Origin: Dinochytrium kinnereticum
Taxonomy: Eukaryota; Chytridiomycota; Chytridiomycetes; Chytridiales; Chytridiaceae
DNA: 40,107 bases
NCBI GenBank assembly: GCA_027604005.1
Contig: JADGJT010000212.1
Coordinates: forward strand, 1-40,107
Direction: 5' to 3'
Part shown: positions 1-9,300 of the stretch, in pieces
Layout: each line of letters begins with the position of its first letter
Numbering within the stretch: position 1 is the first letter of the stretch
The notes under the pieces: model-generated
What the model saw: the letters and a program-made list of their open reading frames with translations, nothing else
The model's database searches: none
What the model was told of the DNA's origin: nothing
Translations under genes and position numbers: made by a program

Positions 1-435
1 CCAACACTTAGGGTCACCGCCATGTCCCCACGTCACCCCCACCCAAACGACAATACTGATAAGTGTTTATTATTATTCTTACCTGCATGATAAGAGGTGG
101 GGAATTAATTGATTCAATTCATTTTATTAATTAATTAATTAATTAATTAATTAATTTTATGATGAGAATAATCATAATAATAATAATAATAATCATATTG
201 CTTTCATATTATAGCAGTAATAGTTGGTATCTGCATCCCTTTATTTATTATTATTGATTATTATCCATTCCCTCTTTTATCATTCATTCATTCATTCATT
301 AATTACTATTTAATTAATTAATTATTAAATTAATAATTGACAATCTCTTCAATCATCATCAACTTGATATCCATCCATCCATCCATCCTTAAGAAAGAAA
401 GATTATAAATACTATATCTAACCAACTAAAGACGA
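1..435. repeat. AT-rich intergenic DNA with simple repeats
   Basis: No coding sequence is visible here. The stretch is strongly AT-rich and carries several microsatellites: a TTAA tetranucleotide run at about 125-157, an AAT trinucleotide run at about 165-193, an ATTC/CATT run at about 280-300 and a CATC run at about 370-388. They lie immediately upstream of the first gene and could include its promoter. A lone TTAGGG at the left end is not a telomeric array. Confidence 0.7.
404..410 (+). promoter_or_regulatory. possible TATA box of the TSNAXIP1-like gene
   Basis: The heptamer TATAAAT lies about 26-32 bases upstream of the proposed start codon at 436. Position and sequence fit a TATA element, but the leader would then be extremely short. 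In DNA this AT-rich a chance match is quite possible. Confidence 0.25.
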
Positions 436-3400
436 ATGGAGGGAGATATCGAGGTGCGTGCTCTGGACACTCGTCTCTAGACATTGATTCATCTCCCTTT
501 CTCTCTCTTTGAAATTCACATTATCCCACTCTACTCTCTCCTACTCTCTCTCCTACTCTCTATACTCTCCTACTCTCCACTCTCTTCACTCTCCCCTACA
601 CTCTCCTCCACTCTTCCTACTCTCCCTACTCTCCTACCCTCCAATCTCTACTCCCCACCTTCTAAACTAACCTAACCTAATCTATTCTATTCTAATCTAG
701 AGATGGCGGACACTGGGCCACCATGCTGACTCGCTCTCTGTCGCCGCTGCCGCTGCAAGGTCCCGTCCCTCCCTCGAGCCTCGCTCCCACCACCACTTCA
801 ACCACAAGAGGCAACGCAACTCTCACCCCGTCCACCATCTCCACAACCACAACCACAACCACCTCTCCTCCTCCTCCTCCTCTCATCCTCCTCCTGCTCT
901 CACTCATCAAAGCCTCAACCCCTCCTCCATCAAGAGCTGCAGCATCACCATCAAGCGACCCTCCCTCTTTGTCCACGCCCTCTTTGACAAGCTCTCTGTG
1001 GCACAGAAAAAGGACGTCCACGCCATCTGGGCTGGCCATCTCAACCATGACAATCTCAACAGGAGGCTCATCCCATCAACCATCTTTGCCTCCTCGGTCC
1101 CTCCAATGTGAGTGATTTGTGCGGGAGAGCGAAGCGAAGCGAAGCGTCTGTGCGAGCGAAGCGAGTGTGCGAGCGAAGCGAGCTATTCTTTGTTTTATTT
1201 TTTGTTTTTTCTGGGAGCGAAGCGACTGAGCGAGCGAAGCGACTGAGCGAGCGAAGCGAGCTAATATCTTTTTTTTTTATTTTGTGCGAGCGAAGCGAGC
1301 TAATCTTTTTATTTTATTTTTTTGTGTGAGCGGAGCGACTGAGCGAGCGAGCGAAGCGAGCTATTCTTTTTTATTATTTTTTTTCTGGGAGCGAAGCGAG
1401 CTATTCTTTGTTTTTATTTTGTGCGAGCGGAGCGAGCTAATCTTTTTTTTCTTCTTTTTTTTTGTGCGAGCGAAGCGAGCTAATCGTTTTTATTTTATTT
1501 TTTTGTGCGAGCGAAGCGAGCTAATCGTTTTTATTTTTTTATTTTTGTGCGAGCGAAGCGAGCTAATCGTTTTTATTTTTTTATTTTTGTGTGAGCGGAG
1601 CGACTGAGCGAGCGAGCGAAGCGAGCTATTCTTTTTTATTATTTTTTTTCTGGGAGCGAAGCGAGCTATTCTTTGTTTTTATTTTGTGCGAGCGGAGCGA
1701 GCTAATCTTTTTTTTCTTCTTTTTTTTTGTGCGAGCGAAGCGAGCTAATCGTTTTTATTTTATTTTTTTGTGCGAGCGAAGCGAGCTAATCTTTTTAGTT
1801 TGTTTATCATATGTGTTCTTTTTTATTTCTTTTGCGAGCGAAGCGAGCGAATGTGTTTTTTATTTTTATATGTTATTCTTTTTCGCCTTTTTTTTTTCCT
1901 TTTACGAGGGAGCGACATGATGTTTTGCTTTTTGTCTTTTTACATGCGATTCTTTTCATCTTTTCTTCTTTACCGGATGCCCACTGGTTAATGCTTCTTG
2001 TTTCTTCTTCTTTTTTTTTCTCTTCGTATGGGTCCCTTCATTCCTTCTCTCACAATCAACATTCCATGGATCCCACAGCAACGACTTGAAATCATCTGAT
2101 GACGCTGGCAAAGGAGGAGGAGGAGGAGGAGACCCTCCACAGCTCTCATCCGCAGACCCCTTGTCAGACATCGCCCACGTAGATGTGCCAGACAACTTTG
2201 AAGCCATCCTCGAGCAATTCGACGCCATATCCGGTCCAGGCAGCAAGCCACCCCCACCCGCCGTGGACGGCCCTTCCACATTAGACGCCAAGCTTATCGC
2301 GACCTCAGAGCCATCATGTGAAGCCGCCGTCGCCGCTTCCAAGGAAGCGCCTCAGGAGAAGACTGGCAAAACCCCCACGCGGCATTTTCTTCCTAGCTCA
2401 AGCCTTCACACGACAAAGAGCGAAAAGTACATGGTCGTTAAGGCCGTTGATTCGGGGCTTGTGGAGTCAAAGTGGAATTACAAAAAGTCCCGCCACTCTG
2501 AGGCGGATAAGGCTGCGGAACTTGCAGAGTTTCTTCGAAAGGTGGGATACCATCTTTCTTTCTAAATTCCCTTCTTTTTTCTTTCTTTCTTTCTTTCTTT
2601 TTTTCTTTCAAACCCGCTCAAGGTGAATTTTCCTCTGACACGCTGAATGAACAGGAACTCATCGCGCTGAACTGCCCAAGTCAAGGACCCGACATCAGAC
2701 GTCTCCAAGTCTTCAGCTCCTGTTTCGACAGGATCATTGGAGAATTCAAAAGCTATTCTTCCATCCTTGCAGAAATCAAGGTAAGCCGCCCCATCATCGT
2801 CCTCCCCTCTCTTTTCATTCATCGATTCTCGCCTTAATAATATTAACAATACAAAAAAATATTTGCCCGTCGCCTCGCCAGGCCGAGTATGACTTGATCA
2901 TCCGAAACTTTGATTTCGACCAAACAGAGCTCGAATTCCTTCGCGCAAAGGTCCGGAAGCTGATCGCGCAAAACCAGAACCGGCTCCTGCTCCGGTATGA
3001 GCGTCGAAAGAGCAATGAGCTGGAAAAGAAGGTGGAGAGTTTGAAGGATGAGAATGAAAAGTTTGTTTCATCCGGGACTGTTTTTGTTGTTGTTGTTTTT
3101 TTTTGTTTTTTTTTTGTTGGGGGGGCGGGGAAGGGGTGGGAAAGGGGAGGAGGGGTAGCATCTCTGGCCACCCTCTGATATTCTTCTTTTCCTTTCTTTT
3201 TTTTTTTTTTTTCAAAAAAAAAGTTTGAAAAGCGAGTTGAGGAGGAAGCTTGCCCTCTACGCGAGCTATCTACCGCCATCGACTTTACACGAGAAGAGGA
3301 AGAATGACGCATGTAAGCTCACGTGTTTTTACATGAACTTGATCTGATCCCAAACCTCAAAAAAAAAAAGTGCTGGCGGAGATTGAACCACAAGCGTTCC

Positions 3401-3947
3401 TCGAGAATGAAGATCCGATCACGCAATACGAGCGCAAAATTCAGCAGCTCTCGGAAGAGGTGTGCAATTTCCACAAACCCCTTTCCTCTCAAAGAAAAAG
3501 TTGCCACGAAACTAACTTTTCTCTCCCACCACCATTAAACTTCAACCTCACCGATAAAGACTCAACAAAAGACCTCTGAGATAGACCGTCTGACTCGTTC
3601 CCAACAAGAAGACTATGTTCCAAAAACCCTCTCAAACAAGCTAGCTGATAGTCTCAAAGAAACAGAAGTAATTCCCCCACTCCCCCCCCACTCCTCCCTG
3701 CCAAAAAGTAACCCCACTTTTCACTCCCTCCCTCCCCCTTCCCCCCCCCCCGAAAAAAAAACAACAGACAAACTACGACAAGCTGAAATCCAAAAGCGCC
3801 GAACTCGAATCGGTCCTTTCCGAAAAGCAAGCCCTCGTGACAAAACTCGAGAACGCGTTACGTGAAAAAGAGGAGCAGTATCATTTCTTGATTAGCGAGT
3901 ACACGGGGCTCACTGAGGCTGTGAAGGGGCGTGAGAAGACGGCCTGA
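436..3947 (+). CDS. TSNAXIP1-domain coiled-coil protein (flagellar-type), 9 exons
   Basis: Proposed exons are 436-453, 701-1107, 2079-2541, 2655-2780, 2882-3060, 3224-3312, 3371-3459, 3572-3667 and 3768-3947. They sum to 1647 nt (548 aa), with every junction GT..AG and in frame. Residues from about 265 to 360 (FLRKELIALNCPSQGP, then FDRIIGEFKSYSSILAEIK and EYDLIIRNFDF) resemble the N-terminal domain shared by TSNAXIP1 and C6orf118, proteins linked to cilia and sperm. The rest is mostly charged coiled coil. The N-terminal part is rich in His, Asn and Ser. The start is a 6-codon exon with a strong GTGCGT donor; the ATGs at 703 and 723 lie in other frames. The reading frame of exon 2 is chosen because it gives ordinary protein sequence (RPSLFVHALFDKLSVAQKK), unlike the Pro/Thr-only alternative. 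The exact role is unknown; family assignment is by motif memory. Confidence 0.7.
454..700 (+). other. intron 1 with an extreme pyrimidine tract
   Basis: The 247-nt intron begins GTGCGT after the codon for Glu6 and ends in a TAG acceptor at 700. From about 490 to 699 it is almost entirely CT-rich (repeated ACTCTCTCCT-like units). This explains the hydrophobic Leu/Ser/Pro reading frame at 484-675, which I do not regard as a gene. Confidence 0.55.
1116..1910 (+). repeat. interspersed array of GAGCGAAGCGAG mirror-repeat boxes in T-rich DNA
   Basis: The core CGAGCGAAGCGAGC reads the same backwards on one strand, so it is a mirror repeat and not an inverted repeat. About 15 near-exact copies plus variants (GAGCGGAGCGAG, GAGCGAAGCGACTGAGC) occur between 1116 and 1910. 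They are usually preceded by TGTG or TGGGA, followed by CTAATC or CTATTC, and spaced by 15-35 nt of nearly pure T/A with T dominant. Because unit lengths vary, all three forward frames stay open for long stretches, giving false ORFs rich in ERSEL or RAKRAN. I see no transposon ends or protein-coding content. Confidence 0.85.
1324..1791 (+). repeat. 203-bp perfect direct duplication inside the array (1324-1526 and 1589-1791)
   Basis: The block starting at 1324 recurs at 1589, an offset of 265 bases. By my base-by-base reading the two are identical for 203 bases, including the exact lengths of all poly-T runs and the same variant boxes. The copies diverge after CTAATC. This indicates a recent segmental tandem duplication within the repeat array. 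Confidence 0.85.
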
Positions 3948-4206
3948 TGGGGTGATGAAATGTGTGTATGTATTGTATAGAAGAATTTTTGGGGGTTGGG
4001 GGATGAACCGTGGTGTGGGGTGAATGGGATAGACTACAAGGAAGTGTATAGAATAAGTTATTTTCAGAAAAAGCATCAAGAGTATTTAAAGTTAATAGAA
4101 TAGAGCAATTAAAAGTCTTTAAACGCGAACTTTCACCCAAAGAAGAACAGTAAACGAACCATCAACCTCACATCAAAAATAAAAATAAAAAATTGACTTT
4201 AACCTC
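3948..4206. other. intergenic spacer between TSNAXIP1-like and FNTA
   Basis: This 259-bp spacer separates two genes on the same strand. It is AT-rich, with an AAATAAAAATAAAAAA tract just before the FNTA start. I see no further gene or structured RNA. Confidence 0.6.
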
Positions 4207-6084
4207 ATGTCGTCCTTCATTGCCCAATTCACGGACGTGACCCCCATCCCACAAGATGACGGTCCAAACCCCATCTGTCCAATAGCCTACCCCTCAGAAT
4301 GTACATGCAAAAGAAAAAAGGCAACCGCCGCAGACACAGACCCACTCACTCAAAAACAGATACCACAGCAATGAACTACTTTCGAGCCATCTGTCGGTCC
4401 CAGGAAAAGAGTGACAGAGTCCTCTCACTCACACAGAACATCATCGATTCGAATCCTTCGCATTACAGCGTCTGGTACTCTATCCCCATAAAGCAAATGA
4501 GAGAGAGTTATGGAAGAGCATGCCCGTCGTTTATTCATTAACACCGACCGACCTCCCTCCTTTCCAAAAAAAAACAACAAACAACAACAACAACAACAAA
4601 AAAACCAAAAAGGAAAGTTCGTCAAGACGTTCTGTTTCATCTCAAGAGCGACCTCCATCTTGAGCTCTCTTTCATTTCTGACCTTGCGTCGGATCATCCA
4701 AAGAGCTATCAGATATGGTACCAACCGTTCTTCTCCTGTTGTTGGTTGTGCTTCTTTATTCATTCTTCTCTAACAAACCACCTCGAAAACGACAGGAACC
4801 ATCGACAAACCATTGTGGATGCTTTGGGAGAGTTAGAAGGGGAGACTAAATTCGTTAACAAGATGTTGGAACTGGATTCGAAGAATTATCATGCCTGGTC
4901 TTACCGGTACACCTTCGCAAATTACCCCCCAGTTGTCCCCGCCCATCTACCTATTATTTTTGTTCTTCGGATATTGGAACTCAAACCACCCTCTGTTCAT
5001 CACATATCTTCCTTTTCTTTTTTTCTTTCTTTTTTTGTGCGGGGGGTCGGGGGGATTGTTAAAGACAGTGGCTCTGCAAGCGGTTTAGTGATTACTCTGA
5101 GGAATTGAAGGATGTAGATTTCTTCATCAACGATGACATGAGGAACAACTCGGCGTGGAATCATCGGTTCTTTGTTTACAAGAACAGATCAGAAGTGTTT
5201 TCGGGTGAAACTCTGGCCTCTGAGATCCTGTAAGTTCTCAGCCATTCGGTTTTTTTTTCAAATTCATTCTTGAAACGATCACCTTTTTTTTTTCTTCTTT
5301 TTTCTTCTTCTTTGGCTTGGTTTTTTTTATTGTTATTATTATTTACCTTCTTTTTTTTCGACAGATACGTCACCTCAAAGATCCTCTCTGCTCCTCACAA
5401 CGAGAGTCCATGGAACTATCTCCGCGGGTAAAAAAAAACAAAAAAAAAAACTTGAACTATCCCTCCTTCTCTTCTAAGATACCTCATAACCTCCATTCCC
5501 TAACCAAAACCCACCTGCCATAGCCTCGCGAAACTTCAGAACCAAAAGATCTCGGAGATTCCTGCCATCGATTCCATCTGCCGTCGGTACGCGGATGAGA
5601 GCAATTTCTCCTCTTTTGCTGCAGGACTTTTGTTGGACATTTTGGAGGAGAGGATCAGGGGTGGAGAGGAAGGGCTTCTGGAAGACTATGAAAACGTGAG
5701 TGCAAAGAGAAGTGAAAGGCAGAAGACGAAAGGGGGGAAAAAAATATGGAGAAGCCGCAAGCCTTTTGGCACTGCCTTTACTTGGTTCTTTCCTTTGAGT
5801 TTCTGTTTTTATTTTATTTTTTGCTTCTTTTTTGTTTTTTTTTTTGTTTTTTTGGGGAGGGGGGGGGGGGTGTTCCTTCTTTACTCTTTGGCTATTGCAA
5901 CATGCTCATTTTCACTTCTACTCCATAACAACAAAAAAACAAATCAAACGTAACCTTCAAACTAATCGAAAAACAATCTCCACCAAACATGCAGATATGT
6001 CAACGACTCATAATCAACGACAGCATTCGAAAGGGTTACTGGACGCATCGCATGAAACTTTTTCTGAAACAATCATCCGAATAA
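4207..6084 (+). CDS. FNTA: protein farnesyltransferase/geranylgeranyltransferase-I alpha subunit
   Basis: This is the alpha subunit shared by farnesyltransferase and geranylgeranyltransferase I, cytosolic enzymes that attach isoprenoids to CaaX proteins such as Ras and Rho. Proposed exons are 4207-4300, 4369-4474, 4613-4717, 4796-4906, 5065-5229, 5365-5427, 5524-5695 and 5995-6084 (906 nt, 301 aa; somewhat shorter than animal versions). The N-terminus has the family motif FTDVTPIPQDDGPNPICPI, then YFRAICRSQEKSDR. Five PPTA repeats follow, recognisable as NPSHYSVWKVR, HPKSYQIWNHR, DSKNYHAWSYRQW, NNSAWNHRFF and NESPWNYLRG. The active-site region is NYHAWSYRQWLCKRF. The last exon ends GYWTHRMKLFLKQSSE. 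All introns carry homopolymer runs; the last is 299 nt with long T and G tracts. Confidence 0.93.
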
Positions 6085-6341
6085 ACAACAAAATAAAGAA
6101 AGAAAATGAAGAAAGAAAATGAAGAAAAGAAAAATCTGAGGGCATTCCTGCACGTAAATTAATAAATACAGCGTTCAAATCGGTCGGTTACGCTTCTCAA
6201 CCTCTGTGCTGAGAGAAGGCAGAGCTGAGAGGTTTCCTTTTTTTTTTTTTTTTTGGTGAAAAAAGAAAATAGCAAACAATATTGTGAGAATGGTTAAACC
6301 TCCACCAATTTTTCTTTTTTTTTTTTGTTAAAAAAAGACGC
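6085..6341. other. short intergenic spacer between convergent FNTA and NUP214-like
   Basis: These 257 bp between convergent stop codons contain several AATAAA-like sequences just after the FNTA stop and long A and T runs. I see no additional gene. Confidence 0.6.
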
Positions 6342-9300
6342 TTACTTGGTCGAATCGGTTGAGTTGGCAGACGAAGCCAGAGCCGCGAACGAGGTTCCAG
6401 AATTGGCATTGAACACGGGTGGACTATGAAAGTTATAAGTTAGAACCCCAATTATAATAAAAATAACAAAGCATACAAATTACCAAAAGAAGGTAAGAAG
6501 AGGGGGGGGGGAAAAACGCAACTTACGCATTCCTCAACGATGAAGCATCCGGGAATCTCGGACCAGGCAACGCCCCTCCAAATCCCGCCCCAAAAGCAGG
6601 GAAGGCACCAGACCCGGGCATCCCCAAGGCCGAGGTCTGCCCAAACGCGGCTCCTGTCTGATTCCCACCACCGCCAAATGCAGAAGTCTGGCCGCCAAAA
6701 GCCGAAGAGTTGGGCTGACCAAAAGCAGAGGTCGAGGGGGCTGCAAAAGGTGACGTTGTTTGACTGCTAAACGCGCTTGTCTGTCCAAAAGCCGAGGTCG
6801 CAGCTGGGGAGCTAAAGGCGTTTAGGGGAGTGTGGGGTTGTCCAAAGGCTGGAGCAGCGGTAGCTCCAAAGGACGACGTCGGGGTTGACCCAAAAGCGCT
6901 TACGGGCTGGCTGGTCTGCCCAAAAGCTGGGGCTGCTGGCGCGGTAGCAAATGCGCTAACAGGCTTGCTCGTCTGTCCAAAAGCAGAGGCAGGAGATGTC
7001 CCGAAGGCGCTGACAGGCGTGCTTGCCTGTCCAAAGGCAGGGGCAGGAGATGTCCCAAATGCGCTAACAGGTTTGCTCGTCTCTCCAAAGGCTGGGCTTG
7101 GCGATGCTCCGAAACCGCTTATGGGTTTACTGGCCTGTCCAAAGACAGGAGCAGCAGGTGGCTGAGTACCAAATGCGCTCACTGGGGTAGAAGCCTGTCC
7201 AAAGTTTAGGGTATGTGCCGGCGATGTGGTCGAGCCAAAGCTTGGCGTCGCAACCTTTTCAGATGACACTGGCTGGCCGAAAGCGCTGTTGCCTGGGGAG
7301 GCCCTGAATGCAGGCGAAGAAGCTGAACCAAACGCTGATACGGCAGTAGATGTGGGTGTTTTCGAGGCAGTTGCCGAAAAGGCCGAAGAACTGAAGGCCC
7401 CGAAAGCAGATACCGCAGGCGCGTCAGCCGGACTCGAAGGCTTACCAAAAACTGGCGCAGGTGTAGAAGCGGAACCGAATGCTGAGAAAAACGGTTTTGG
7501 AGGGGGATTATTGCCAAAAGCGCTGGCAAAAGTAAACCCTGCTGTTGGTGAGCGATCAGCGGCCTGGCTGCTTGGCACCGAAATCGCCTCCTTCTGCGAC
7601 TGTCCTGTTGGTTCATCGGGCTTAACGGGAGATGGGCTGCGAGACTCCAGTTTTTCGCTTGATTTGATACCAACTTCAGGAGTGGTGGGTTTTACAGAGG
7701 AGGACGCCGCCGATATTGCAAGCGACCCGAAACCTTCCATCGTAAGGGGGCTATCAGGATTGGCGCTTGATAAGCCAAAAGCTACTTTCTTCGACGGAGT
7801 ATCTACCGCAGGGCTGGTTAAGCCAGAAGCCGTACCATTGGAACCACTGGACGTTGAAGAAAATGCGCTGTTCGTTCCAGCCTTTAAAAAGCTGAATCCA
7901 GTAGACTTTGTCGTTTTCGCTGGACCGTCCGCATCTTGGCCTGTTGAATGACTTGCAGCTGAGTCGATATCTTCGGTCGGCGTTGACTTTAAGCTCAAAG
8001 AACCAAGTGAAAACCCAGCAAGCCCCTTGGCATTTGAGGCTGATTTGTCACTATCTTCAGGTAAAGAGCCCTTTGGAGAAGCTTGGGCGTCCAGTTTGTT
8101 GAAGACTGACGTTTGGGGTTTAGACATGCTTGGGAAAATGCTCGCTCCCATCGAGAAGCTTGATAAAGCTGGCTTAACTACAGCTGGAGACGCCGGTGCT
8201 GGGAGATGTTCAGGCGTAACGGCCGCTGGTTTGAGCGCGGTAGAAGTGGTTAAAGGGTTAGAAAGCGGAGCACTAAACGCCGCAGCAGCAGGTTTTGGTG
8301 CACTTGGTGCTTGTGCTGTTGCTTTTGCTGTTGCGGCTGTAAACGCTGATTTTGAGACTGCTTGAGGTGATGCGAATGAAGCCACTGGAGGGTCAGGGCC
8401 AGGAACCGCCGGTTTCGAAGCAAACGTCATAAAGGCTGTTCTAGCCGCAGGTTGTTGATCAGTATTTGACCCCAATACTGCTATCTTGGACGCGTTGCTC
8501 GCAGTTTGTAATCCAGAAAAGGCCGACGGACTCGATGCTGTGTCGTTAGCATTTCTGACAGCAAAAACTGGAAGATATTTTAGATACTACTGGTAAGACT
8601 TCGGTACAAACCAGCGGAGCCAATTGAGTTTGTAGAAATCGGCATGGACTGAAGCTTTTTAGCAAATCCAATCTTTAACCTCAGACTCCTTTGTGCAGGC
8701 TCGGTGAGCTCTACATAGGCTTTCGGTCGCAGGAGATCGTCATCAGTTTCCGAATTCGGGACCTCAAACCTTGAGCGCGACACGCCCTTCGCTTTCTTAC
8801 TACGCATGGAGTCAGACGTTAACCGCAAGCCATCGACTTCGTTTGCAAGAGCTTCAAGATGTTCTGAGGTAAGCAAAGTTTGCTTAGTGATTTCCCGAAT
8901 ATTCCTGCAAATAGACTCCCACTCTCCTTTTCTTTTGAGATTAGAAATAGGCTTAAACGTCTGGCATTACCTTGAAACCGTCTTATTATTTATTTCCGCT
9001 ATGTTGAGCTTGCACTTATTAAACATCGCTGAGACCTGGGAAATTCCGTCTTCCAGCCGCTATTTCAAAGTTAAACAATAATCTGTATCACATCACCTCA
9101 CCTTCAGCTTTCTTTTAAGCTCAAAGCGCAACCCCTCAAGTTCAGGCCCTAATCCCAAATCAGGAGTTTGTGAAGTTTTCTCTTTCAGATTTTCGATAAA
9201 CTGGTAGCATGATTGCCGCTTCAAATTTACTAGAAGAATTTAGGTAATTGACATTTCATAACTATTACCATTATTCATGGTTTCGACACATTCGTCGAGA

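Larger units (their letters stand above)
1108..2078 (+). other. intron 2 of the TSNAXIP1-like gene, repeat-filled
   Basis: At 971 nt this is the longest intron in the window. The donor is GTGAGT at 1108 and the acceptor CCCACAG ends at 2078; joining Pro-(AT) to the next exon restores frame. Its first 800 nt are the GAGCGAAGCGAG/poly-T array described separately, and the remainder is T-rich. Confidence 0.7.

Noticed and set aside
1..60. TTAGGG near the left edge as a telomere remnant
   Set aside because: A single copy only, with no array.
484..675. Leu/Ser/Pro-rich open frame resembling a hydrophobic peptide
   Set aside because: It is the translation of a CT-repeat pyrimidine tract that fits an intron ending at 700.
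692..1115. Open frames on both strands (Gly/Val-rich on minus, Pro/Thr-rich on plus)
   Set aside because: They are shadows; a third frame (plus strand, codons from 701) gives ordinary protein sequence that splices in frame to the TSNAXIP1-domain exons.
1108..1991. Overlapping open frames rich in CERSEL and RAKRAN motifs
   Set aside because: They arise from the mirror-repeat array, which happens to lack stop codons in the plus frames; the array lies inside an intron.
6830..8365. Several long plus-strand Ala/Gly/Lys-rich frames
   Set aside because: They are antisense to the FG-repeat exon, whose codon bias keeps the opposite strand open.
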